Assembly (NCBI RefSeq): GCF_016827675.1
Contig: NZ_JAERJA010000006.1
Location: forward strand, 143,482-207,481
Length of the DNA: 64,000 bases
Source of the DNA: Nocardioides limicola
Lineage (GTDB): Bacteria > Actinomycetota > Actinomycetes > Propionibacteriales > Nocardioidaceae
Direction of reading: 5' to 3'
The notes below the pieces were generated by a model. That model saw only the letters and a list, made by a program, of their open reading frames with translations. It did not search any database and had not been told where the DNA came from. A program made the translations under genes and the position numbers. The stretch's first letter is position 1. Every line of letters starts with the position of its first letter. Positions 17,090 through 24,221 of this stretch are shown piece after piece.

Positions 17090-18607
17090 ATGGAAACTCT
17101 CGATCACGTGCTCTACGGCTTCGGGGTCGCCCTGCAGCCGGAGAACCTGCTGTTCGTGCTGATCGGTGTGCTCGTCGGCACCATCATCGGCATCCTGCCC
17201 GGTCTGGGGCCGATGAGCGCGATCGCGCTGATGATCCCGATCGCCTTCGGGATGGACCCGACCCCGGCCATCATCATGCTCGCCGGCGTCTACTACGGCG
17301 CCATCTTCGGTGGCTCCACGTCCTCGATCCTGCTGAACGCACCCGGAGTGGCAGGCACCGTCGCGACATCGTTCGACGGCTATCCGATGGCCCGCAACGG
17401 TGAGGCCGGCAAGGCGTTGGCGATCGCGGCCATCAGCTCCTTCGTGGGTGGCACCATCGGCATCGTCGGACTGATGCTGATCGCTCCCGGCCTGTCCGGG
17501 ATCGCGGTCAGCTTCGGCCCCGCGGAGTACTTCGCCCTGATGGTGCTGGGGCTGACCGCCGTGGTCACCCTGGCCGGCAAGAACGTGACCAAGGGTCTGA
17601 TCGCCGCCGTGTTCGGGGTGATCGTCGCCCTGGTCGGCATCGACGGCCAGACGGCGACGCTGCGGTTCACGTTCGGCCTCTCCGAGCTCTACGAAGGGAT
17701 CGAGTTCCTGATCGTGGCGCTGGGCCTCTTCGCACTCGCCGAGGTGTTCGTGATGATCGCCCGGCGCGGCGCGGGCAGTGAGTTCCGACGGGTCACCTCG
17801 CTGCGGCTGAGCCGCAAGGAGGTCACCGCGATCGCGCCGCCAACCCTGCGCGGCTCGGTGCTCGGCTTCTTCGTCGGCGTGCTGCCCGGGGCCGGAGCCA
17901 CGGTGGCCTCGTTCCTGTCGTACTCGATGGAGAAGCGGATCGCCCGCGACGGTGACACGTTCGGGAAGGGCAACATCAAGGGCGTGGCCGCGCCGGAGTC
18001 GGCCAACAACGCCGCCTGTGTGGGTTCGTTCGTGCCGCTGCTGACGCTGGGGGTGCCTGGTTCGGGTACGACGGCGATCCTGCTGGGCGCGCTGTTGGTC
18101 CTGAACGTGCAGCCCGGACCGCTGATGCTGTCGGATCGGCCCGAGGTGTTCTGGGGCGTGGTGGCCAGCATGTACATCGGCACCCTGGTGCTGTTGCTGC
18201 TGAACCTGCCGCTGATCCCGCTCTTCGCCAAGGTGTTGAAGACACCGCGGGCGATGCTGATCCCGCTGGTGGTCGTCTTCTGTGTGGTCGGCGTCTACGG
18301 GCTCAGCTTCTCCACCTTCGACCTGTGGCTGTTGCTGGGCTTCGGTGTCATCGGGTTCGCGATGCGTGCCAACGGATTCCCCGCCGCACCGATGATCCTC
18401 GGCCTGATCCTGGGAGGCCTGATGGAACGCTCGCTGCGTCAGGCGCTGCAGATCTCCGGCGGCGACTGGACGGTCTTCGCGACCAAGCCGATCCCGGCCG
18501 CGCTGCTCGCCCTCGCGGTGCTGTCGCTGCTGCCGGCCGTGTTGGCCACGGTGCGCCGGCGCAGGGGCAAGGATGTGGTGGAGTTGGTCGAGCAGCGACG
18601 CGGATGA
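17090..18607 (+). CDS. tctA: Tripartite tricarboxylate transporter permease (TctA)
   Basis: The large permease subunit, 505 residues with about eleven to twelve helices. The family signature GTIIGILPGLGPMSAIALM sits near residues 29-47, followed by YYGAIFGGSTSSILLNAPG; a second copy-like LPGAGATVASFLSY occurs near residue 265 and GVPGSGTTAILLGAL near 320. It works with TctB and a binding protein to take up tricarboxylates with sodium or proton coupling. ATG 17090 has GGAGG five bases upstream, and a GTG directly before it is an alternative. It is followed by a second binding-protein gene. Confidence 0.95.
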   Translation: METLDHVLYGFGVALQPENLLFVLIGVLVGTIIGILPGLGPMSAIALMIPIAFGMDPTPAIIMLAGVYYGAIFGGSTSSILLNAPGVAGTVATSFDGYPMARNGEAGKALAIAAISSFVGGTIGIVGLMLIAPGLSGIAVSFGPAEYFALMVLGLTAVVTLAGKNVTKGLIAAVFGVIVALVGIDGQTATLRFTFGLSELYEGIEFLIVALGLFALAEVFVMIARRGAGSEFRRVTSLRLSRKEVTAIAPPTLRGSVLGFFVGVLPGAGATVASFLSYSMEKRIARDGDTFGKGNIKGVAAPESANNAACVGSFVPLLTLGVPGSGTTAILLGALLVLNVQPGPLMLSDRPEVFWGVVASMYIGTLVLLLLNLPLIPLFAKVLKTPRAMLIPLVVVFCVVGVYGLSFSTFDLWLLLGFGVIGFAMRANGFPAAPMILGLILGGLMERSLRQALQISGGDWTVFATKPIPAALLALAVLSLLPAVLATVRRRRGKDVVELVEQRRG

Positions 18608-18610
18608 GAG

Positions 18611-19582
18611 GTGACGGACCGGATGCGCCCACCCCGATGGCGTCTGCTGGCCACGGCATTGCTCGTGGCCAGCAGTCTGGCCGGGTGCGCCGCACAGGAC
18701 CGCGAGCCGCTGCGGATCGTCGTACCCAACCCGCCGGGAGGTGGGTACGACGTGACCGCCCGGGTGGTGGCGGCCGCGCTGATCGACGACGGCACCGCGG
18801 CGAGGGTCACCAACCTCAGCGGTGAGGAGGGCCTGGTCGCGGTGACCAGGATCGCCCTCGAGGACGGTGAGACGAACCTGCTGCTGCAGATGGGGCTCGG
18901 GCTGGTCGCGAACGCTCACACCGGTGGACGATCGGCCGATCTGGAGGCGCTCACCCCGATCGCGCTGGTGCTCACCGAGCCCAACGCGTTGATGGTGGCG
19001 CGTGACTCCCCGTTCGAGTCGGTGGAGCAGCTGCTCACCGTGTTGCGCAGCGACCCGGAGGCGGTCGTCCTCGGGGGCGGCTCCTTCCCGGGCGGGCCGG
19101 ACCATCAGGCAGCGCTGGCGGTGGCGGACGGACTGGGACTGCCGCTGGGCCGGCTCAGCTACCAGCCCCACGACGGCGGCGGCGAGATGCTGGCCTCACT
19201 CGTCGCCGGGCGGATCGACGTGGCGGTGGCGGGCACCGCCCAGCACCTGTCCCAGATCCAGGCCGGGGAGCTGCGGGTGCTGGCCGTGACCGGGGCTGCC
19301 CGGGTGCCTGGCGTCGACGCGCCAACGTTGCTCGAGGCCGGCGTCGACGTGCAGTTCGAGAACTGGCGCGGTCTGCTCGCGCCGGGCGGCCTTAGCGAGG
19401 AGCAGCGCGATCGCCTGGTCGAGTTGCTGGAGCGGGCCCGGCGCACCTCGACGTGGCAGGAGGCGGTGGCCCGCAACGGATGGTCGGAGTCGTGGCTGAC
19501 CGGGGACGAGTTCGGCGAGTTCCTGGAGCAGGAGCGGATCCGGGTGGCCGCGCTCCTGGAGGCCGTCGGGCCCGTCGACTGA
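18611..19582 (+). CDS. Second TctC-like substrate-binding lipoprotein
   Basis: A 323-residue binding protein with a lipobox (LAGC, cysteine near residue 26) and the Bug/TctC fold. Markers are IVVPNPPGGGYDVTARVV, LGGGSFPGGPDHQAAL and YQPHDGGGEMLASLVAGRIDVA. The DGGGE loop parallels tctC, but overall identity looks low, so ligand preference probably differs. The KPGAGG loop of TctC is replaced by LSGEEG. It begins three bases after tctA ends; the start may be GTG 18611 or ATG 18623, neither with an ideal ribosome site. Two binding proteins for one permease could widen the substrate range or feed the divergent sensor kinase. Confidence 0.85.
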   Translation: MTDRMRPPRWRLLATALLVASSLAGCAAQDREPLRIVVPNPPGGGYDVTARVVAAALIDDGTAARVTNLSGEEGLVAVTRIALEDGETNLLLQMGLGLVANAHTGGRSADLEALTPIALVLTEPNALMVARDSPFESVEQLLTVLRSDPEAVVLGGGSFPGGPDHQAALAVADGLGLPLGRLSYQPHDGGGEMLASLVAGRIDVAVAGTAQHLSQIQAGELRVLAVTGAARVPGVDAPTLLEAGVDVQFENWRGLLAPGGLSEEQRDRLVELLERARRTSTWQEAVARNGWSESWLTGDEFGEFLEQERIRVAALLEAVGPVD

Positions 19583-19594
19583 GCGGGCTGCCGG

Positions 19595-20446
19595 TCAGCT
19601 CGGGTGCGGCTGGAAGGTCGCGCCGCCGTCGGTGGAGCGCCACAGTGCCCCGCGGGCAGCGGCGTACACGGTCGAGCCGTCCACGGCGTACAGCGCCTCC
19701 GGAGCCCCCGCCAACTGACCGACTCGGGTGAAGCCGGCGTCGGTGGGGGCCCGGACGAAGACGGTGCCGCCGGGGTCGACGCCGACGAGCGTGCCGTCCT
19801 CGGCCCAACTCAGCAGCAGCAGTTGCGGGGCCGGTTCGAGAGCCGAGAAGGAGCGACCACCATCACTGCTCGCCAGGACGCCGCGGGGGGTGGTGGCCAG
19901 GAGGGTGTCGGCGTCGTCGGGGCTGACCGCGACGTCGATCATCGGTTCTGTCGATCGAACCTCCCAGTCGACGAGATCGGTGCTGACCAGCAGCTGTCCG
20001 CTCATCGCGTCCACGCCGTACGCCGTCCCGTGCCGGTAGGTGAGGGCGTGGAAGTCGACCTCGCCCGACAGTGACCGGGTGGTCCACGTCTGGCCGCCGT
20101 CGGTGGACTCGATCAGGCCGAGGGGGTTGAGTGCGTCGTCACCGGGCCCCGGATGGCCGCTGCCCAGGAAGTGGCCCGGGCCGATGATGGTGAACCCCAT
20201 GAAGTCGCGGATCAGGCCCGCGACCGGTCCCTCGATGCTGTCGCCGTCGACGGGGACCGTGAACAGTCCGTGATGGCTGCCGACGTACAGGGTCCCGTCG
20301 GCCGGGTCCACTCCCAGCCCGTGCACGTGGGCGAGTTGGGCTCGGGTCGACGGCTGGCTCTGGCCGTCGCTGTCGGGGGACGAGCAGCCGACGGATGCGC
20401 TCAGTGCCACGACCGTCAGCATTGCTGCCCAGCCTGCTCGTCTCAT
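19595..20446 (-). CDS. F510_1955-type glycosylhydrolase-like lipoprotein with BNR repeats
   Basis: A 283-residue exported lipoprotein (lipobox ASVGC, cysteine near residue 21). The mature part contains the HVHGLGVDPADGTLYVGSHHG opening and repeated Asp-box (BNR) elements ESTDGGQTW, SSDGGRSF and RSTDGGATF. This indicates a beta-propeller like the family named F510_1955 glycosylhydrolase. Despite that name, no glycosidase activity is established for such proteins and the catalytic residues of sialidases are not recognisable. The ATG at 20446 follows AGGAGG and a TAGGGT hexamer lies about 20 bases upstream. It converges with the tct operon, with 12 bases between stops. Confidence 0.75.
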   Translation of the reverse strand: MRRAGWAAMLTVVALSASVGCSSPDSDGQSQPSTRAQLAHVHGLGVDPADGTLYVGSHHGLFTVPVDGDSIEGPVAGLIRDFMGFTIIGPGHFLGSGHPGPGDDALNPLGLIESTDGGQTWTTRSLSGEVDFHALTYRHGTAYGVDAMSGQLLVSTDLVDWEVRSTEPMIDVAVSPDDADTLLATTPRGVLASSDGGRSFSALEPAPQLLLLSWAEDGTLVGVDPGGTVFVRAPTDAGFTRVGQLAGAPEALYAVDGSTVYAAARGALWRSTDGGATFQPHPS

Positions 20447-20552
20447 CGAACCTCCTGACTCTGGACCCTAGCCGTGCACTGGACGCACCTGGTCGTGGGT
20501 CTGGCGCGGTGGTCACGCCTTCGCTAGCGTGACCAGGAGATCGGAGGCAACG

Positions 20553-21461
20553 ATGCCGAAGCCGCACCGCAATGCTGGGCTCGACCCGGAGACCGACTAT
20601 CTGGAGATGGGGCGCAATCTGGCGCTCTACGACTTCCCGTGGGACATGAACCAGGCGCTCTCGCTGGCGCTGTTCCGGACCTACGCGGTGCCCAGCGTCG
20701 GCCGGCTCCTGCATGACACCGGCGAGTTCACCGAGCGGCCGCAGAAGCGCTACGACGACACCGGGTTGTTGTTGGAGGCGCCGATCACCGACGGCTTCGA
20801 CAGCGAGCGTGGTCGGGCCGCGATCCGGCGGATCAACCAGATGCATCGGATGTACGACATCTCCAACGACGACATGCGCTACGTGCTGACCACCTTCGTG
20901 GTGGTGCCGAAGCGGTGGCTCGACGATTTCGGGTGGCGGCGACTCACCGACGACGAGGTGCTCGCCTCGGTGCGCTACTACCAGGCCCTCGGGCGTCACC
21001 TGGGCATCCAGGGCATCCCGGGCGACTATGACGAGTTCGCCCAGGTGATGGACGACTACGAGCGCGAACACTTCGCCTTCGATGCCGGCGCCCGGGCGGT
21101 GGCCGACTCGACCCTGCGGCTGATGACCACCTTCTATCCGCGACCGGTGCGGCCGTTCGCTGCCCTGTTCGCCCGCGGCGTGATGGACCGACCGCTGCTG
21201 GCTGCCTTCGGGTACGACGACCCCGGCCCGCTGGTGCGGCTGCTGGCCAGGACCAGCCTCAAGGCCCGAGCCAAGGTGGTGGCCCGGATGCCCGCCCGGC
21301 GTACCCCCAAGCACGTCATCGATCTGCCCTGGGTGCGCAGCTACCCCGACGGGTACGACGTGACCGAGCTCGGCACCTTCGCGCCCGGCTGCCCGGTCCA
21401 GCATCGGGCCGAGCAGCCTCGGGCCGACGAGCATCGGGCCGAGCAGCATCGGGCCAGCTGA
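20553..21461 (+). CDS. MpaB-like oxygenase family protein (DUF2236)
   Basis: A 302-residue protein of the MpaB/latex-clearing-protein-like oxygenase family, haem enzymes of mostly unknown substrate. The family features are visible in the N-terminal half (RTYAVPSVGRLLHDTGEF; RRINQMHRMYDISNDDMRYVLTTFV), where the MHRMY histidine would be the haem ligand by analogy. ATG 20553 has GGAGG seven bases upstream; an in-frame start 24 bases earlier lacks one. The C-terminus is a low-complexity tail encoded by 15-bp repeats (HRAEQ-type pentapeptides), absent from typical relatives. Substrate unknown. Confidence 0.72.
   Translation: MPKPHRNAGLDPETDYLEMGRNLALYDFPWDMNQALSLALFRTYAVPSVGRLLHDTGEFTERPQKRYDDTGLLLEAPITDGFDSERGRAAIRRINQMHRMYDISNDDMRYVLTTFVVVPKRWLDDFGWRRLTDDEVLASVRYYQALGRHLGIQGIPGDYDEFAQVMDDYEREHFAFDAGARAVADSTLRLMTTFYPRPVRPFAALFARGVMDRPLLAAFGYDDPGPLVRLLARTSLKARAKVVARMPARRTPKHVIDLPWVRSYPDGYDVTELGTFAPGCPVQHRAEQPRADEHRAEQHRAS
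21401..21458 (+). repeat. 15-bp in-frame tandem repeat at the 3' end of the MpaB-like gene
   Basis: Nearly four 15-bp units on the pattern GCATCGGGCCGAGCA, starting at 21401, 21416, 21431 and 21446. They encode HRAEQ / PRADE / HRAEQ / HRAS and run into the stop codon. The unit length keeps frame, so copy number can vary without breaking the gene. Confidence 0.8.
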
Positions 21462-21467
21462 ACAATC

Positions 21468-21473
21468 TAGGCT
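21468..21473 (+). promoter_or_regulatory. -10 hexamer, leaderless start at 21481
   Basis: TAGGCT, seven bases before the ATG at 21481, with no Shine-Dalgarno between. This is the leaderless spacing seen at several other genes of the window. Confidence 0.5.
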
Positions 21474-21480
21474 GTCCGTC

Positions 21481-21756
21481 ATGACGAATTCAGGGGACTC
21501 GGGCCAGGAGAGCGTCCGCGACGTCGGTCGCTCGTTCCTGCGCAACGCACTCGATGATCTGGGCTTCGAGGTCCAGGTGGCGCTGATCGCCCTCGCGGTC
21601 ATCGTGCCCTGCGGAGTGGTCGGCTACCTGGTGGGCAGCGTCGACGGTGCCATCATCGGCGCCCTCGTCGGCGTGGGGCTGTTGGTCGTCGGGGTGGCCG
21701 TCGTCGCGGTGTCGTGGCTTCGCGAGGTCGTGAGCGCACGGCGCGGTCGGCGGTAG
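21481..21756 (+). CDS. Small two-helix membrane protein
   Basis: A 91-residue protein of unknown function. A polar N-terminus (about 1-32) is followed by two hydrophobic helices, ALIALAVIVPCGVVGYLVG and a glycine-rich AIIGALVGVGLLVVGVAVVAV. It ends in a basic tail (SARRGRR) that would sit in the cytoplasm. The GxxxG spacing in the second helix suggests helix packing or oligomerisation. A TAGGCT hexamer seven bases before the ATG indicates a leaderless message. It converges with the WXG100 operon with a single base between stop codons. I recognise no family. Confidence 0.6.
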   Translation: MTNSGDSGQESVRDVGRSFLRNALDDLGFEVQVALIALAVIVPCGVVGYLVGSVDGAIIGALVGVGLLVVGVAVVAVSWLREVVSARRGRR

Positions 21757-21757
21757 G

Positions 21758-22513
21758 TCAGTCAGCGGCAGGTCCCGGGACACCTGGGGGCTCATATCCG
21801 AGCCGCAGCTTCGTGAGCTCCCAGGCGGGCCGTTTGAAGTTGCCCTCCAGTCCGGTGACCTGGCGGACGATCGGCTTCTCGATGAGTGCCTTCCAGAGGA
21901 ACTTCTTCTTGAAGCCCAACCCCTTCACGAATGCCTGGTACGCCTTCAGAGACGCCTTGATGCGGTTCAACGCGGCTGCAACCTTCGTCAGCAAATTGGC
22001 GATCTTGACGCCGGTGACCCCGGCCTTCGAGGCCGCAGTTGCTGCCCCGGCCACGGCTGACGCTCCCAGCGTGACGATGGCCAGGGCAGCGGAGACGGCG
22101 AGCGAGATGATCGCCCACTGGATCAGTTCCCAGATCAGGTCCTTGATCAACTGCTCGGCCTGACGCACCTCGCCGGACGCTTCGTCGAGGAATCCGCCGA
22201 CGTTGGTCATCTGCTCGGCGATCTCGTCGATCTGACCAGCGAGGTCATTCACCGCGACGGAGAATGCGTCCTGGGCGTGGCCCTCCCATCCGGTACTGGT
22301 CTGCGCAGAACAGTCCCGCTGCAGGTCACCTACGTGACGCATCTGCCGAGCCATCTCTCGCCATTGGTCTGCGGTGGCGTGCACCGAGTCGGCATCACCG
22401 ATGACGGACTCCCACTTCTCCACCAGCGGATTCACCAGGGGCTTCATCAGGGCATAGATGTCACCCAGGAGCCCACTCATCCAACTTTCGGTCTGGGCTT
22501 GAGCGGTGCTCAT
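21758..22513 (-). CDS. WXG100/ESX-like protein with C-terminal extension (possible toxin-type effector)
   Basis: A 251-residue protein. Residues 1-110 are helical with WXG-type features (STGWEGHAQDAFSVAVNDLAG near residue 75), as in type VII secretion substrates. A hydrophobic, alanine-rich stretch follows (QWAIISLAVSAALAIVTLGA, about 130-150), then a basic C-terminal 60 residues (FKKKFLWKALIEKPIV). WXG domain, hydrophobic linker and short basic tail resemble the front part of polymorphic toxins, but no known nuclease or deaminase motif is visible in the tail. Start at 22513 overlaps the upstream stop as ATGA. It is the last gene of a three-gene operon beginning with a YbaB-like protein; no immunity gene or ESX machinery is nearby. 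Confidence 0.7.
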   Translation of the reverse strand: MSTAQAQTESWMSGLLGDIYALMKPLVNPLVEKWESVIGDADSVHATADQWREMARQMRHVGDLQRDCSAQTSTGWEGHAQDAFSVAVNDLAGQIDEIAEQMTNVGGFLDEASGEVRQAEQLIKDLIWELIQWAIISLAVSAALAIVTLGASAVAGAATAASKAGVTGVKIANLLTKVAAALNRIKASLKAYQAFVKGLGFKKKFLWKALIEKPIVRQVTGLEGNFKRPAWELTKLRLGYEPPGVPGPAAD

Positions 22514-22833
22514 GACGACTCTCCTCTGAGACGGTTGAAGACATCCGCGACCTGCTCGTCGGTCCGTGCGAAGTCCTCCTTCACATCCCGGACGGCGTCG
22601 GAGACCGCGTCGCACAACTCGACCAGGTCAGCGAGGTTCTCCTGGGTGGCGGCGGTGGCCTCGCCGAACGCTGCCTCGATCTCGGACGAGGGCAGGATCT
22701 TGCCCAAGGCGCCCGGCGCGATGGTGGCTTGCCGTCGGAGTTGCTCGATCCTCTTCGCTCGGTCAGCACAGTCGCGCTGGTCCTCGGCGGCGCGGTCGAG
22801 GGTCCGATACTCCGCGTACAACATCCCGGACAT
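22510..22833 (-). CDS. ESX-type helical small protein (WXG100-like partner)
   Basis: A 107-residue, all-helical protein without membrane segments or signal peptide. Its length, the Tyr-rich start (SGMLYAEYRTLDRAAEDQ) and alternating charged heptads suit the hairpin fold of WXG100-class proteins, although no clear WXG turn is present. It overlaps the next gene by four bases (ATGA) and its own start touches the YbaB-like stop (TGATG). All three are therefore translated together and may form a complex. In mycobacterial ESX loci similar small helical proteins pair with effectors. Assignment is by size, context and helix pattern only. Confidence 0.6.
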   Translation of the reverse strand: MSGMLYAEYRTLDRAAEDQRDCADRAKRIEQLRRQATIAPGALGKILPSSEIEAAFGEATAATQENLADLVELCDAVSDAVRDVKEDFARTDEQVADVFNRLRGESS

Positions 22834-23228
22834 CAGCCGGACTCCCCGCGGAGCTGTGCCAACTGCTCGCGAACGTCGCGTCGGTCGGAATCGGACACGG
22901 TCCCCCGCAGCATGGCGTCGAGTTCCTCGGCCGGGACCACCGAGCCGACAATCCGGCGAAGTTGCTCTGCCGCCTGCACCGTTGCCTCCGCGATGGTCGT
23001 CATGATCATGGAAGCCAACTCGCTGCCACGCTGTGCCAATGCCTCGTCGGCGATCTCGAGATGCAGCGGCATCCCTGCCGCGGTGACCCGCACTTTGATC
23101 GATCCGTGCAGTGCGGTGGCTTCGCCGAACACCTGGGCGACCTGCTCCTGCATCTCCTGGAGTGCCTCCAGGTTCGCGATTCCCTCGCGGCGCAACCGCT
23201 CGGACCAGTCCTGGACGTCGTCTGTCAT
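22833..23228 (-). CDS. YbaB/EbfC-family protein of an ESX-type cassette
   Basis: A 131-residue protein with the YbaB layout: an N-terminal helix (RREGIANLEALQEMQEQVAQ), a two-strand section (ATALHGSIKVRVTAAGMPLHLEIADEAL split over residues about 38-65) and a C-terminal helix (ELASMIMTTIAEATVQAAEQ). YbaB proteins bind DNA as dimers; in actinobacteria diverged copies (EspL type) sit at the head of type VII secretion gene groups and act as accessory factors. The ATG at 23228 follows GAGGG. It opens the operon whose other two products are WXG100-like, favouring the secretion-linked role over a nucleoid role. Confidence 0.75.
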   Translation of the reverse strand: MTDDVQDWSERLRREGIANLEALQEMQEQVAQVFGEATALHGSIKVRVTAAGMPLHLEIADEALAQRGSELASMIMTTIAEATVQAAEQLRRIVGSVVPAEELDAMLRGTVSDSDRRDVREQLAQLRGESG

Positions 23229-23356
23229 GTTTCCCTCAGTTCTCGCTCGGTAGGTCAATGGTGGTCTACCCGGTCTAGTGCCGTTTGAAACCTCCAGCGC
23301 GGAGGCTTGTTTCCAGGCGGGGTGTCCCATGGCCAGCGACGGCCTGCGCCGACACC

Positions 23357-23362
23357 TAGGCT
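23357..23362 (+). promoter_or_regulatory. -10 hexamer, leaderless start of the HAD gene
   Basis: TAGGCT, six bases before the ATG at 23369. The GAGG within the gap is too close to serve as a ribosome site. Confidence 0.5.
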
Positions 23363-23368
23363 GAGGCC

Positions 23369-24148
23369 ATGGGACGACGCGTGGACGTGGAATGCTGGCT
23401 CACCGACATGGACGGGGTGTTGGTGCACGAGCACGACCCGCTGCCCGGCGCGGCGGAGCTGCTGGGCCGGTGGGAGGCCGAGCAGACGCCGTACCTGGTG
23501 CTCACCAACAACTCGATCTTCACCGCGCGTGACCTCTCCGCGCGGCTGCGGGCGTCCGGCCTGCACGTGCCCGAGGAGCGGATCTGGACCTCGGCGCTGG
23601 CCACGGCCGACTTCCTGCGTCAGCAACTGCCCGGCGGCACCGCGTTCGTGATCGGCGAGGCGGGCATCCTCACCGCCCTGCACGACGCCGGCTTCGTGAT
23701 GACCGAGACCGACCCGGACTTCGTGGTGGTGGGGGAGACCCGCAACTACTCGTTCGAGGCGATCACCAAGGCGATCCGGCTGATCGGCAACGGGGCCCGG
23801 TTCATCGTCACCAACCCTGACGCGACCGGCCCCAGCGCCGAGGGGCCGTTGCCGGCTACCGGTGCCATCGCGGCGCTGATCACCAAGGCCACCGGCAAGG
23901 AACCGTACGTCGTGGGCAAGCCGAACCCGATGATGTTCCGCTCGGCGTTGAACAAGATCGGCGCCCACTCGGAGAACACGGCGATGATCGGCGACCGGAT
24001 GGACACCGACATCGTGGCCGGTATCGAGGCCGGCCTGCACACGGTGCTGGTGCTGACCGGGATCAGTGACCGGGCCGAGATGGAGAAGTTCCCGTTCCGC
24101 CCCGACGAGGTCATCGACGGCGTACACGAACTGGTCTCCTCGGATTGA
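23369..24148 (+). CDS. HAD-IIA family phosphatase (NagD-like)
   Basis: A 259-residue cytosolic phosphatase. All four HAD motifs are visible: I, WLTDMDGVLVHE (nucleophile Asp near residue 11); II, YLVLTNNS; III, the lysine in VVGKPNPMMF; and IV, MIGDRMDTDIVAGIEAG. A NagD-type cap lies between motifs II and III. NagD enzymes remove phosphate from nucleoside monophosphates or sugar phosphates and are thought to clear damaged metabolites. The start is a leaderless-type ATG. It converges with the monooxygenase gene across an inverted repeat at 24154-24208. Confidence 0.9.
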   Translation: MGRRVDVECWLTDMDGVLVHEHDPLPGAAELLGRWEAEQTPYLVLTNNSIFTARDLSARLRASGLHVPEERIWTSALATADFLRQQLPGGTAFVIGEAGILTALHDAGFVMTETDPDFVVVGETRNYSFEAITKAIRLIGNGARFIVTNPDATGPSAEGPLPATGAIAALITKATGKEPYVVGKPNPMMFRSALNKIGAHSENTAMIGDRMDTDIVAGIEAGLHTVLVLTGISDRAEMEKFPFRPDEVIDGVHELVSSD

Positions 24149-24153
24149 CTGCC

Positions 24154-24208
24154 TTCCCGTACGTGCGGCTCGCTGAGAGGCACTCAGATGGTGCGGAACG
24201 TACGGGAA
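24154..24208 (+). terminator. Inverted repeat between convergent genes
   Basis: TTCCCGTACGT at 24154-24164 and its exact complement ACGTACGGGAA at 24198-24208 are separated by 33 bases that contain a smaller GGCAC/GTGC hairpin. Sited between two convergent stop codons, it could form a branched terminator for both genes. It lacks a T-run, as is common in high-GC actinobacteria. Confidence 0.45.
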
Positions 24209-24221
24209 TCGCGCTCCGAGA

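Noticed and set aside
22833..23228. YbaB-like protein as the housekeeping nucleoid factor next to recR/dnaX
   Set aside because: No recR or dnaX nearby, and the gene is coupled to WXG100-like genes, so the ESX-linked form fits better.
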